Assembly: GCA_040766745.1 (NCBI GenBank)
Contig: JAXGPX010000002.1
Span: forward strand, 496,001 to 560,000
From: JAXGPX01 sp040766745
Lineage (GTDB): Bacteria; Bacillota; Sulfobacillia; Fermentithermobacillales; Fermentithermobacillaceae
Length of the DNA: 64,000 nt
Direction of reading: 5' to 3'
Numbering within the stretch: the first letter of the stretch is position 1; each line of letters starts with the position of its first letter. Positions 37,800 through 48,100 of the stretch are shown in pieces. Made by a program: the position numbers and the translations under genes. The notes under the pieces were generated by a model, which saw only the letters and a list, made by a program, of their open reading frames with translations, had not been told where the DNA came from and did no database searches.

Positions 37800-38813
37800 A
37801 TGGTTAGATTGGCAGTGGTTGGAGCCGGAGGCCTTGTTGGGAAGAGGGTAGTGGAGAACCTCGGGAAAGATCCAATTGCTGACTTAGAACTGTATGTTAC
37901 CGGCCATGAAAGGTCCGTTGGTAAGTTAGTAGAATACTCGGGAGGTTTTCTAAGAATCAAGAGGACTGATCCTGGTATGCTTATGAAAATGGATATTGTC
38001 CTGTTGTGCACTCCGTCTGAGGCCTCTGTGGAACTGGTTTCTTCTCTCAAAAACGGCCCATTAATAATCGATACATCTTCTGCTTTCCGGATGGAAGACA
38101 GTGTCCCCCTTGTAGTACCTGAAGTCAACGGCCATGAGCTAGCCGGGCATAAGGGTCTTATTGCAGGCCCTAACTGCTCAACTATACAGCTTGTTATGAG
38201 CCTATGCCCAATTCACCGGGAATTTGGCTTGGCCCGCGTACATGTCAGCACCTACCAGTCTGTGTCAGGAGCAGGGTACAAGGCTATTGAGGAACTTGAG
38301 CATAGCTCGTTTGAGAAAATAGCCACAGGGAATGACGGTTTCTCCAGGGCCCAATCTCAGTTCCCCCATCCAATAGCATTCAACCTGATACCTCAAATAG
38401 ATTCGTTTACCGCATGGGGATATACAAAAGAAGAGATGAAGATGATCAACGAAACCCGAAAGATACTGGGCCTTGAATACCTGGCGATTTCTTGTACTTG
38501 TGTTAGGGTTCCGGTCTTTATAGGCCATTCAGAGGCGTGTATGGTCGAGACTTTAATCGAACCTTCTGTTGATAAGGTCCGGAGGTGCTTTACTGAGTTT
38601 CCAGGCATAACGGTAATGGACGATCCTGCCGCCCAAATATATCCTACGCCTCTTTATAGCGAGGACACTGACGATGTTTACGTAGGCCGCCTAAGGAAAG
38701 ACTTGAGCTCCCCCCACGGGATTTTGTACTGGCTCGTAGCAGACAACTTGAGGCGGGGGGCGGCTACCAATGCATGCAATATTGTAAGAACACTGTTGGG
38801 CGGCGGGTATTGA
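37800..38813 (+). CDS. asd: Aspartate-semialdehyde dehydrogenase
   Basis: A 337-residue NADPH enzyme that reduces aspartyl phosphate to aspartate semialdehyde, at the branch to lysine, diaminopimelate, methionine and threonine. It has the N-terminal dinucleotide fold VGAGGLVGKRVVENL, catalytic Cys126 in GPNCSTIQ, the substrate region STYQSVSGAG, and RVPVFIGHSEA. First gene of asd-dapG-dapA, the order seen in Bacillus subtilis, though the dpaA/dpaB genes that precede it there are absent. Inserted between rplL and rpoB. No lysine riboswitch is recognisable in the 150-base upstream gap. Confidence 0.95.
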   Translation: MVRLAVVGAGGLVGKRVVENLGKDPIADLELYVTGHERSVGKLVEYSGGFLRIKRTDPGMLMKMDIVLLCTPSEASVELVSSLKNGPLIIDTSSAFRMEDSVPLVVPEVNGHELAGHKGLIAGPNCSTIQLVMSLCPIHREFGLARVHVSTYQSVSGAGYKAIEELEHSSFEKIATGNDGFSRAQSQFPHPIAFNLIPQIDSFTAWGYTKEEMKMINETRKILGLEYLAISCTCVRVPVFIGHSEACMVETLIEPSVDKVRRCFTEFPGITVMDDPAAQIYPTPLYSEDTDDVYVGRLRKDLSSPHGILYWLVADNLRRGAATNACNIVRTLLGGGY

Positions 38814-38851
38814 ATCTGGCCGCTTTTCCTTGCTGACAAGAGGTGAAACCA

Positions 38852-40060
38852 TTGATCATAGTGCAGAAATTCGGAGGCACTTGCCTTGATACCAGGGAAA
38901 AACGTCAACTTGCCTGTGATCGTATACAAGAGGCGCTTAAGCGTGGCCTTAGGGTCCTGGCAGTAGTTTCAGCTATGGGTAGGAGGGGAGAGCCCTATGC
39001 AACTGATACTTTGATTTCCCTGGCCAAGGATATTTCAAAGGACATAGCGCCCAGGGAATTGGATTTGCTCCTTTCTTGCGGCGAAATTATCTCTGCGGTG
39101 CTAATGGTCCAGGAGTTGAAAACAAGGCACATTTCTGCCATGGCCCTTAGCGGGGGGCAGGCCGGGATAGTCACTGATACCAATTTCGGCGATGCCCGAA
39201 TTACAGCAATAGACGCAACACACGTAAAACGGCACCTAGATGAAGGCAAAGTAGTGGTTGTGGCAGGATTCCAGGGCCGGGCTGAGTCAGGAGACATTAC
39301 AACTCTTGGACGGGGAGGGAGTGACACTACTGCAACTGCGCTGGGCGGGGCATTACAGGCAGAATGTGTTGAGATATATACTGATGTGGAAGGGATAATG
39401 ACTGCTGACCCGGTAGTTGTTCGGACAGCTAGGACAATTCCTATGGTCACTTATGATGAAGTAGTTCACCTTGCCTTGGAAGGAGCCAAGGTGATTCACC
39501 CCCGTGCAGTAGAGATTGCAAAGCGGGCGCAAATACCTGTGTGGGTTCGATCCTTGAAACCTGAGAGCAAAAAAACCATAATAACAAATGGAGAAGACCG
39601 GGAAACGCCCTGGCTCTTTCTACGTGATGATAAGCCTGTTACAGGGATCACATACGTTCTCGGCCTGGCCCAAATAGTACTGGCACTTTGCCCTGAGGGA
39701 CAGATGAAAGGCCTTACCGGTATTTTGAGTACTCTGTCCGGTATTTCCCTGGATTTAATAAATGTATTCCCTGATAGATTGTCGTTTGTCATAGGTGAAG
39801 AGTGGGTTGATAAGGCAATATCATGTCTGGGAGACGCTTCAGGCCGATCCAGTGTATACAGGGGAAAAGCCAAAGTCACAGTAATTGGCCACAACATGCA
39901 CGGCAAAACCGGAGTGATGAAGGATATTGCTACAGCCCTCGGAAAACAGAGTATCGGAATTTACGCAAGCTCAGATTCTAATATCACAATTTCCTGTCTG
40001 ATTGATGAGGAATACTTAGAACGGGCAGTGAATGCCCTCCACAGCGCTTTCGATTTATGA
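38852..40060 (+). CDS. dapG: Aspartate kinase (DapG type)
   Basis: A 402-residue aspartokinase, first step of the aspartate pathway. The kinase domain has VQKFGGTCL, SCGEIISAVLM and TTLGRGGSDTTATALGGAL, then YTDVEGIMTADP. Two C-terminal ACT domains cover about 265-402 for effector binding. It resembles aspartokinase I of Bacillus, which is inhibited by meso-diaminopimelate; that effector is inferred from gene order. The usual FGG-[ST]-[SV] reads FGGTC. TTG 38852 lies 6 bases after AAGAGGTG; GTG 38843 overlaps that site. Confidence 0.92.
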   Translation: MIIVQKFGGTCLDTREKRQLACDRIQEALKRGLRVLAVVSAMGRRGEPYATDTLISLAKDISKDIAPRELDLLLSCGEIISAVLMVQELKTRHISAMALSGGQAGIVTDTNFGDARITAIDATHVKRHLDEGKVVVVAGFQGRAESGDITTLGRGGSDTTATALGGALQAECVEIYTDVEGIMTADPVVVRTARTIPMVTYDEVVHLALEGAKVIHPRAVEIAKRAQIPVWVRSLKPESKKTIITNGEDRETPWLFLRDDKPVTGITYVLGLAQIVLALCPEGQMKGLTGILSTLSGISLDLINVFPDRLSFVIGEEWVDKAISCLGDASGRSSVYRGKAKVTVIGHNMHGKTGVMKDIATALGKQSIGIYASSDSNITISCLIDEEYLERAVNALHSAFDL

Positions 40061-40103
40061 TTTGATTCTTAGTTCAGCGGAAAAACGAGGGAGTGAACTC
40101 TAG

Positions 40104-40991
40104 ATGAAATTATCACCTTATGGAGGAGTAATTGTGGCTCTGGTAACTCCTTTTGACCAGAGCCTCGGGGTGGACTACGGTGCAGCTATCAGCCTTTCCA
40201 AGAAACTGGTTGCAGAAGGTGCAGAGGGCATACTGATTTCGGGGACTACCGGCGAGTCTCCTACGCTGACCATCAGTGAGAAGATTAGGCTGGTGTCTGA
40301 GGTCAGAGACGCCCTTCCTGAGTCGGCAATGGTTTGGGCAGGGTCTAGTTCATACAACACAGGCGACAGTGTTGAGCTTACCAGGCTAATGGAGAAAGCA
40401 GGAGCTAACGGGATTCTTGCTGTGACTCCGTATTACAATAAGCCTAGCCAGGAAGGTTTGTACCTCCATTACCGCGCCATTTCAGAGTCAACCTCACTGC
40501 CGGTCATGCTTTACAACGTACCTCCGAGGACTTCGGTCAACCTCTTACCTGATACAGTGCTGCGCCTTGCAGAACTCAAGAATATAAAAGCCATAAAGGA
40601 AGCATCGGGCAATCTTGACCAGGTATCAGCAATTCTCGCCGGCTGCCCTGAGGATTTCTACGTATATTCCGGAGATGACAGCCTGACACTGCCTATTCTA
40701 TCCTTAGGCGGTTCAGGTATAGTGTCAGTTGCGGCTCATCTTGTAGCGCGAGACCTGAGAAATATGGTAGACTTCTATGCTGAGGGCAAAATACTAGAGG
40801 CACAGAAGATCCATTATAAACTTTTCGGCCTATTTAAGGTCCTGTTCATTACATCAAACCCTGTTCCTGTTAAAACTGCCCTTGAAATGTCCGGGGTTCC
40901 GGTAGGAGGATTGAGATTACCATTATGCCAACCCTCGGCCAAGGAGAAGGAAGCCATAAGCAAGGTTCTTGTTAAAACAGGATTGCTGTAA
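40104..40991 (+). CDS. dapA: 4-hydroxy-tetrahydrodipicolinate synthase
   Basis: A 295-residue TIM-barrel aldolase that condenses pyruvate with aspartate semialdehyde. Schiff-base Lys165 is in IKAIKEASG. Also visible are GTTGESPTL, TPYYNKPSQEG and YNVPPRTSVN, with the catalytic Tyr. Completes an asd-dapG-dapA unit that supplies diaminopimelate for peptidoglycan and the spore compound dipicolinate. Confidence 0.96.
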   Translation: MKLSPYGGVIVALVTPFDQSLGVDYGAAISLSKKLVAEGAEGILISGTTGESPTLTISEKIRLVSEVRDALPESAMVWAGSSSYNTGDSVELTRLMEKAGANGILAVTPYYNKPSQEGLYLHYRAISESTSLPVMLYNVPPRTSVNLLPDTVLRLAELKNIKAIKEASGNLDQVSAILAGCPEDFYVYSGDDSLTLPILSLGGSGIVSVAAHLVARDLRNMVDFYAEGKILEAQKIHYKLFGLFKVLFITSNPVPVKTALEMSGVPVGGLRLPLCQPSAKEKEAISKVLVKTGLL

Positions 40992-41251
40992 GGCCGGTTC
41001 AATACAGACAAAGGCCTGCAACTATTCTTGGTGTTCCTGGCGTTAGGTGGGGTGCGGCAATCGGATTTTAATAGAATATCGCGCCTGTTGACTAATGTTG
41101 ACAGGCGTGGTACTATTGTTACTTGCATTCATAGATCGGCCCGCCGGCCAGGAATTAGTTAACGGAATTCTGGGTAAAATATTGAGGTGACGTAACAGGA
41201 TTCCTTTCTCCAGGGTGCAGGCGGAGATTTACCCCCTAAGGAGTGAAATGC
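40992..41251 (+). other. Gap between dapA and rpoB
   Basis: 260 bases. It holds the rpoB promoter (41088-41116) with an inverted repeat, and a weak 5-base hairpin near the dapA stop. No gene seen. Confidence 0.6.
41088..41116 (+). promoter_or_regulatory. rpoBC promoter with flanking inverted repeat
   Basis: TTGACT (41088-41093) and TACTAT (41111-41116), spacer 17. A perfect inverted repeat CGCCTGT (41082-41088) and ACAGGCG (41101-41107) straddles the -35 and most of the spacer, so a bound repressor or a hairpin could control it. About 135 bases of leader to rpoB. Confidence 0.75.
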
Positions 41252-44200
41252 ATGGCCTATCCCATCAAGGTAGGCAGGCGCGAACGGCAAATCTACGGCC
41301 GTATTCGCGAAGTCCTTGAGATTCCTAACCTTATAGCAGTACAAATAGACTCTTATGAATGGTTTTTGAAGGAAGGGCTACGTGAGGTATTTAGAGACAT
41401 TTCACCTATCAAAGATTTCACTGAGAATTTGGTTCTAGAGTTCATTGACTACAGTCTGGGAGATCCTAAGTATTCAGTAGATGAGTGTAAGGAACGGGAT
41501 GTTACTTACTCAGCTCCGCTGAAGGTAAAGGTAAGGCTTGTTAACCAGAGTACAGGCGAGGTTAAAGAGCAAGAAGTATTTATGGGCGACTTCCCCCTGA
41601 TGACTGACGCAGGCACATTCATTATCAACGGTGCCGAGAGAGTCATTGTCAGCCAGTTGGTTCGTTCGCCAGGTGCTTACTACTCATACGATACTGACCC
41701 AAACGGCAAGCGGATCTTCTCGGCTACTCTGATTCCTAACAGAGGTGCCTGGCTTGAGATGGAGTCAGACTCCAATGACATTGCATGGATTAGAGTGGAC
41801 CGTACCCGCAAGCTGCCTCTGACCGTGTTGCTCAGGGCAATAGGTATAGAGACAGATGCCCAGATTCTTGAGTCTATGGGTGAAAGCGTAGTCTTGCGAA
41901 ATACCCTGGATAAGGATACTACCAAATCCAGGGATGAGGCCCTTGTTGAGATCTACCGGCGGTTGCGGCCGGGGGAACCTCCCACAATTGAGAGTGCAAG
42001 GAACCTCTTTGAAAACCTATTCTTTGAAGCCAGGCGTTATGACCTGGCGACTGTAGGCCGTTACCGGCTTAACAAGAAGTTTTCGCTGCGCAGGCGAATT
42101 TTGAACACAATCTCCACTGTGGACATAGTCCATCCTGAAACAGGAGAATTATTGATTAAGGCAGGAACCCAAATTACCAGAGACCTGGCCAAGGCAGTAA
42201 GTGATGCACAGATCAATGAGATTGATGTAGCCACTCCTGACGGCCAGGTAGTCCATGTTGTAGGAAATGGGATTCACGAGAACAACGAAGAATCTTGGTC
42301 TAAAGAAAAGGCACTTACACGTGATGACATATTGGCGTCTATTAACTACTTCTTTGGGCTCACAAAGGGAGTAGGTAATGTAGACGATATTGATCACCTT
42401 GGCAATAGGCGAGTTAGATGTGTAGGAGAGCTTCTGCAGAATCAGTTCCGTGTAGGCCTGGCCAGAATGGAACGTGTTGTCCGGGAACGTATGACCATCC
42501 AGGATATAGATATTATTACTCCCCAGGCTTTGATCAACGTAAGGCCTGTAGTAGGTGCAATAAAAGAGTTCTTTGGCTCAAGCCAGCTGTCTCAGTTTAT
42601 GGAACAGACTAACCCGCTTACAGAACTGACCGCAAAAAGGCGTCTGTCTGCCCTTGGCCCGGGAGGGCTTACGCGAGACAGGGCAGGTTTTGAAGTGCGT
42701 GACGTTCACCACTCCCACTATGGAAGAATGTGTCCTATTGAGACGCCTGAAGGCCCCAATATTGGGCTTACAAACTCACTTTCATGTTTTGCACGGATTA
42801 ATCGCTTGGGCTTCATTGAAACCCCGTATAGGAAGGTTGATAGGGCCGAGAAACGAGTAACCGGCGAAATTGTGTATCTTACTGCAGATGAAGAAGACGA
42901 TGCTGTTGTGGCCCAGGCCAACGCAGCTATAGATGATCAGGGCTATTTCATGGACGAGCGTGTTCTGACAAGGTACCGCCAGGAAGTCCTTGAACTGCCC
43001 CCTGATGAGATCGACTTTATGGATGTATCTCCAAAACAGGTCTTTTCGGTGGCAACCTCGTTGATTCCTTTCTTGGAGCACGATGACGCAAGCCGGGCTC
43101 TAATGGGATCCAACATGCAGCGGCAGGCGGTTCCCCTGATTAAGACTGAGGCCCCATATGTAGGTACCGGACTTGAATACAGGTCAGCCCTTGACTCGGG
43201 TGTCATTACTGTAGCCAAGAGAGCAGGGCGTGTTACCCGGGTATCTGCAGATGAAATTATGGTTGAAACTGCTACAAACCAACGGGATGTTTACAGGCTT
43301 AAAAAATTCACCCGTTCCAACCAGGGAACGTGCTTCAATCAAAAGCCCATTGTGTCAAAAGGGCAGATTGTAGAAGAAGGAGACGTTCTTGCAGATGGCC
43401 CCTCTACTGAAATGGGGGAGCTTGCACTTGGAAGAAACGTCTTGGTAGCCTACATGCCGTGGCAAGGCTATAACTACGAAGACGCTATTCTGATCTCAAG
43501 GGAGCTTGTTGAGGAAGATGTTTATACATCTATCCACATAGAAGAGTACGAATGCGATGCCAGGGATACTAAACTTGGGCCTGAGGAGATCACAAAAGAT
43601 ATTCCCAACGTTGGGGAGGAACAGTTAAAAGACCTTGATGAGCGAGGAATAATCAGAACAGGTGCTGAAGTGCGTTCCGGCGATATTCTGGTTGGGAAGG
43701 TCACTCCCAAAGGCGAAACAGAGCTTACTGCAGAGGAACGGCTTTTGCGTGCAATATTCGGTGAGAAAGCCCGAGAGGTTAGGGACAACTCACTCAAGAT
43801 GCCTCATGGAGAGAGTGGAATTGTAGTTGATGTAAAGGTATTCACCAGGGAGACAGGGGATGAGCTTCCGCCTGGCGTAAACCAGCTGGTGAGAGTGTAC
43901 GTTGCCCAAAAGCGTAAAATATCAGAAGGCGATAAGATGGCAGGGCGTCACGGAAACAAGGGTGTTGTTGCCAAGAGCCTGCCAAGAGAAGACATGCCCT
44001 TCTTGCCAGATGGTACCCCAGTCCAAATAGTGCTTACCCCACTTGGAGTTCCATCTCGTATGAATATTGGGCAGATTTTCGAGTGCCACCTTGGGTATGC
44101 TGCCAAAGCCTTAGGTATCCATGTGGCAACCCCTGTATTTGACGGGATTGCTGAAGAGGAAGTTGGAGATTTGCTTGCCAAGGCCGGCATTCAGGCAGAC

Positions 44201-45163
44201 GGCAAGGTCCGTCTCAGAGACGGCAGAACCGGGCGTTTCTTTGATAACCCGGTTACAGTAGGCTATGTATATATGATGAAACTCCTTCACCTTGTAGATG
44301 ACAAGGTTCATGCCCGTTCCACAGGCCCTTACTCGCTTGTAACCCAGCAGCCGCTTGGCGGAAAAGCTCAAATGGGCGGACAGCGGTTCGGCGAAATGGA
44401 AGTGTGGGCGCTTGAAGCATATGGCGCAGCCTATACTCTCCAGGAGATGCTCACTGTTAAGTCAGACGATGTTACAGGCAGAGTCAGGACCTATGAAGCC
44501 ATAGTAAAAGGGCAGAATATACCTGAACCTGGAGTACCGGAATCATTTAAGGTTCTGCTCAAGGAACTCCAGAGTCTTGCCCTTGATGTAAAGGTCCTTG
44601 ATGAAGAAGGCAGCGAGATTGAAGTTAAGGAACTGGACGATGATGTTCAGGAAACAGCAAGAGAACTTGATCTTATGACCGAATCTGAGCCTCGAAGGCC
44701 TTCTCGCCGCCCAAGAAGGGAAATCGTTGACGAAGAAGACTATTCTGACGAGGGCGAAGATGAAGAGGAAGAAGAGCAGATTGCCACTGTAGCAGATGAA
44801 GACGACATTTCTGCTGGTGATGATGATTCCCAGGATGAAGAGTTGTTTGAAGATGAAGGCGAGGACCGGGATGACCAATCTGATGATCTCGTGGAAGACG
44901 AGGACACTACTACCATGGAGGAGCGGGACGAGGATACTAAGATGACATTCGATCAACTTTTCAAGCAAATCACAATCCCTGACGATGTGTCCCATGTACT
45001 TGAAGAAGACGAGTTTGCTGCTAAGAAAAAGAAGAAACCTACCAAAGCCAAAGTCAAGCGAAAGGTTCGCCGGAGCGCTCTGGATGACCTGGATCGCTTA
45101 GGCCGGGTAAGGTCAATTCGGGACCTCGAGTTCGATGACGATGAAGAAGAACCGGAAAGCTAA
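41252..45163 (+). CDS. rpoB: RNA polymerase beta subunit with a long charged C-terminal tail
   Basis: A 1303-residue beta subunit. Conserved blocks include MGDFPLMTDAGTFIINGAER, the rifampicin-site region FFGSSQLSQFMEQTNPL followed by TELTAKRRLSALGPGG, HYGRMCPIETPEGPNIGL, and MKLLHLVDDKVHARSTGPYS near the end. Ala461 stands at the position of E. coli His526. The core ends near residue 1130; about 170 more residues follow, first strongly acidic (long Asp/Glu runs, 44700-44940), then a Lys/Arg-rich patch (AAKKKKKPTKAKVKRKVRR) and an acidic end. ATG 41252 has AAGGAG 8 bases upstream. Confidence 0.97.
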   Translation: MAYPIKVGRRERQIYGRIREVLEIPNLIAVQIDSYEWFLKEGLREVFRDISPIKDFTENLVLEFIDYSLGDPKYSVDECKERDVTYSAPLKVKVRLVNQSTGEVKEQEVFMGDFPLMTDAGTFIINGAERVIVSQLVRSPGAYYSYDTDPNGKRIFSATLIPNRGAWLEMESDSNDIAWIRVDRTRKLPLTVLLRAIGIETDAQILESMGESVVLRNTLDKDTTKSRDEALVEIYRRLRPGEPPTIESARNLFENLFFEARRYDLATVGRYRLNKKFSLRRRILNTISTVDIVHPETGELLIKAGTQITRDLAKAVSDAQINEIDVATPDGQVVHVVGNGIHENNEESWSKEKALTRDDILASINYFFGLTKGVGNVDDIDHLGNRRVRCVGELLQNQFRVGLARMERVVRERMTIQDIDIITPQALINVRPVVGAIKEFFGSSQLSQFMEQTNPLTELTAKRRLSALGPGGLTRDRAGFEVRDVHHSHYGRMCPIETPEGPNIGLTNSLSCFARINRLGFIETPYRKVDRAEKRVTGEIVYLTADEEDDAVVAQANAAIDDQGYFMDERVLTRYRQEVLELPPDEIDFMDVSPKQVFSVATSLIPFLEHDDASRALMGSNMQRQAVPLIKTEAPYVGTGLEYRSALDSGVITVAKRAGRVTRVSADEIMVETATNQRDVYRLKKFTRSNQGTCFNQKPIVSKGQIVEEGDVLADGPSTEMGELALGRNVLVAYMPWQGYNYEDAILISRELVEEDVYTSIHIEEYECDARDTKLGPEEITKDIPNVGEEQLKDLDERGIIRTGAEVRSGDILVGKVTPKGETELTAEERLLRAIFGEKAREVRDNSLKMPHGESGIVVDVKVFTRETGDELPPGVNQLVRVYVAQKRKISEGDKMAGRHGNKGVVAKSLPREDMPFLPDGTPVQIVLTPLGVPSRMNIGQIFECHLGYAAKALGIHVATPVFDGIAEEEVGDLLAKAGIQADGKVRLRDGRTGRFFDNPVTVGYVYMMKLLHLVDDKVHARSTGPYSLVTQQPLGGKAQMGGQRFGEMEVWALEAYGAAYTLQEMLTVKSDDVTGRVRTYEAIVKGQNIPEPGVPESFKVLLKELQSLALDVKVLDEEGSEIEVKELDDDVQETARELDLMTESEPRRPSRRPRREIVDEEDYSDEGEDEEEEEQIATVADEDDISAGDDDSQDEELFEDEGEDRDDQSDDLVEDEDTTTMEERDEDTKMTFDQLFKQITIPDDVSHVLEEDEFAAKKKKKPTKAKVKRKVRRSALDDLDRLGRVRSIRDLEFDDDEEEPES

Positions 45164-45184
45164 TGAAAAAGGGGATGTTAAAGA

Positions 45185-48100
45185 GTGGACGTCAATAATT
45201 TTGCTGCAATGCGCATTTCTCTTGCATCACCCGAGAAGATCAGGGAGTGGTCTCGAGGCGAAGTTAAGAAACCTGAGACCCTTAACTATAGAACGTTAAA
45301 ACCGGAAAGAGACGGGCTCTTTTGTGAAAGGATTTTCGGGCCGACCAAGGACTGGGAATGCTATTGCGGAAAGTACAAAAGAATCCGTTATAAGGGTGTT
45401 GTTTGCGACAAGTGCGGCGTGGAAGTGACCAAGTCCAAGGTCAGGCGCGACCGTATGGGCCATATCGAATTGGCAACACCTGTGTCTCACATATGGTACT
45501 TCAAAGGCGTACCATCGCGCATGGGGCTCCTGCTTGACATGTCACCCAGAGTCCTTGAGCGGGTTCTGTATTTTGCAGCCTATATTGTGACCGATCCGGG
45601 AGATTGCGAAAGCCTTTCATATAAGCAAGTACTTACTGAAAGTGAGTTCAGAGAGGCAAAAGAGAAGTACGGTAACAGGTTCAGGGCCGGCATGGGAGCC
45701 GAAGCCATTAAGGAAATTCTCACCGGAGTGGATCTGGATAAGCAAGCTGAAGAACTCAGGGAAGAAGCCAAGAATGCCACAGGACAGAGGAAAGTCCGTG
45801 CCATACGCCGGCTGGAAGTTGTTGAGGGATTCAGGGTATCAGGGAACAGGCCTGAATGGATGATTCTTGATGTGATTCCTGTAATACCTCCTGACCTCAG
45901 GCCTATGGTACAGCTTGACGGGGGCAGGTTTGCCACTTCAGATCTTAACGACTTGTACCGGAGAGTCATAAACCGCAACAATAGGCTCAAAAGGCTTTTG
46001 GACCTTGGGGCCCCTGATATTATTGTAAGAAACGAAAAGAGGATGCTTCAAGAAGCGGTTGACGCGTTGATTGACAACGGCAGGCGGGGCAGGCCTGTTA
46101 CAGGCCCTGGCCAAAGGCCTCTTAAATCTTTGTCTGATATGCTCAAAGGTAAACAGGGGCGTTTCAGGCAGAACCTTCTCGGGAAAAGGGTTGACTACTC
46201 AGGCCGTTCAGTTATTGTTGTCGGCCCTAACTTGAAATTCCACCAGTGTGGGCTTCCCAAAGAAATGGCCCTTGAACTTTTCAAGCCTTTTGTCATGAAA
46301 AGGCTTGTGGAAAAAGGGCTTGCCCATAACATAAAAAGCGCAAGGCGGCTGGTAGAAAGAGCCAGGCCCGAAGTTTGGGATATTCTTGAGGAAGTCATTA
46401 AGGAACACCCGGTATTGTTGAACAGGGCCCCTACCTTGCACAGGCTAAGTATTCAGGCATTTGAACCTGTCCTGGTTGAAGGCAGGGCTATTCAGATTCA
46501 CCCTCTGGTATGCCCACCGTATAATGCCGACTTTGACGGTGACCAGATGCCTGTACACGTGCCTCTTTCAGCTGAAGCTCAGGCTGAGGCGAAAGTACTC
46601 ATGGCGTCAATTCACAATCTGCTGCTTCCCAAAGACGGAACGCCGGCAATTACGCCAACCAAGGACATTGTGCTTGGCATCTATTACCTTACCCTCACAG
46701 ACGAAGACAACCCTGAGCAGGTAGATGAAGGCAAGATTCTTAAGAAGTACGTATCTATTGATGAAGTAATCATGGCTTACGAAACAGGCGGTGCCGGACT
46801 TCATGAACTTGTAGTCCTGAGATACGACAGAGAAGGCATACCTGGAAGATTGATTACCACACCTGGTAGGTGCATTTTCAACCAGGTTTTGCCTGAAGGC
46901 TTACGGTTCATTAATAAGGTAGTCGACAGAAAAATGCTGGGAAGGATTGTGGCAGGCGGGATCACGCAGTACGGCATGGAACTCACTGCTCAAATGCTCG
47001 ACGGCATTAAGGAACTCGGGTTTTCCTATGCAACCCAGGCAGGTTCAACCATAGCCCTGCATGATATTTCAGTACCTGAAGAGAAACAGGAAATCTTAAG
47101 AGACGCAGACGAGAAAGTAAATGACATCCAAGAACAGTACCGGATGGGCTTTTTGACCGATGACGAGCGTTACCATAAAGTCATCGATGTCTGGAGAGAG
47201 GCAACAAACCAGGTAACTGAGAAACTTCAAGATGCTATTGGGAGATGGAACCCTGTGTACATGATGGCTGCATCGGGTGCCAGAGGTAATATGCAGCAGA
47301 TATCTCAGCTAGGCGGAATGAGGGGTATCATGGTTGACCCTTCAGGAAGAATGGTTGAGCAACCTGTTAGGTCCAACTTTAGAGAAGGGCTTTCAGTTCT
47401 CGAATACTTTACGTCTACCCACGGGCAGAGAAAGGGCCTTGTTGATACTGCATTAAGGACTGCAGACTCAGGCTATTTGACCAGAAGGCTTGTAGACGTA
47501 GCCCAGGATGTAATCGTAAGGGAAGATGATTGTGGCACAGATGCGGGTATTTGGGTCAAGGCCGTGGAAATTGACGGAGAGCTAATTGAGGATTTGCGTG
47601 ATAGGATCGTAGGCCGTTACGCAGTCAATGATATTCTCCACCCTGAAACAGGCGAGGTCCTCTGTATGGGCCAGGAACTGATAGATGATGAGAAGGCCGA
47701 TTCTATAGTCGCGGCAGGTATAAAGGAAGTTGAAGTAAGGTCAGTCCTTACCTGCGAGACTAAGCATGGCGTATGTGTCAAATGTTATGGCAGAAACCTT
47801 GCAACAGGCGGAATCGTAGATGTAGGCGAGGCAGTAGGCACAATAGCCGCCCAGTCTATCGGAGAGCCGGGCACTCAGCTTACCTTGAGAACTTTCCACC
47901 TGGGAGGCATTGCAGGAGAAGATATTACCCAGGGCCTTCCCAGGGTTGAAGAGCTCTTTGAGGCCAGAAAGCCTAAGGGCCAGGCGGCCATAGCGGAAAT
48001 CGGCGGTACTGTAGAAATCGTTGAGGGGGACAAGAAGCGGGAGATTGTTATAACCTCTTCAGATGGTGAACAAAGCACTATTGTCGTTCCTTTTGGTGCA

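Noticed and set aside
42718..43218. Minus-strand frames inside rpoB, rpoC, tuf and clpC
   Set aside because: They mirror codon bias of the real genes; the same shadow frames appear identically in both tuf copies.
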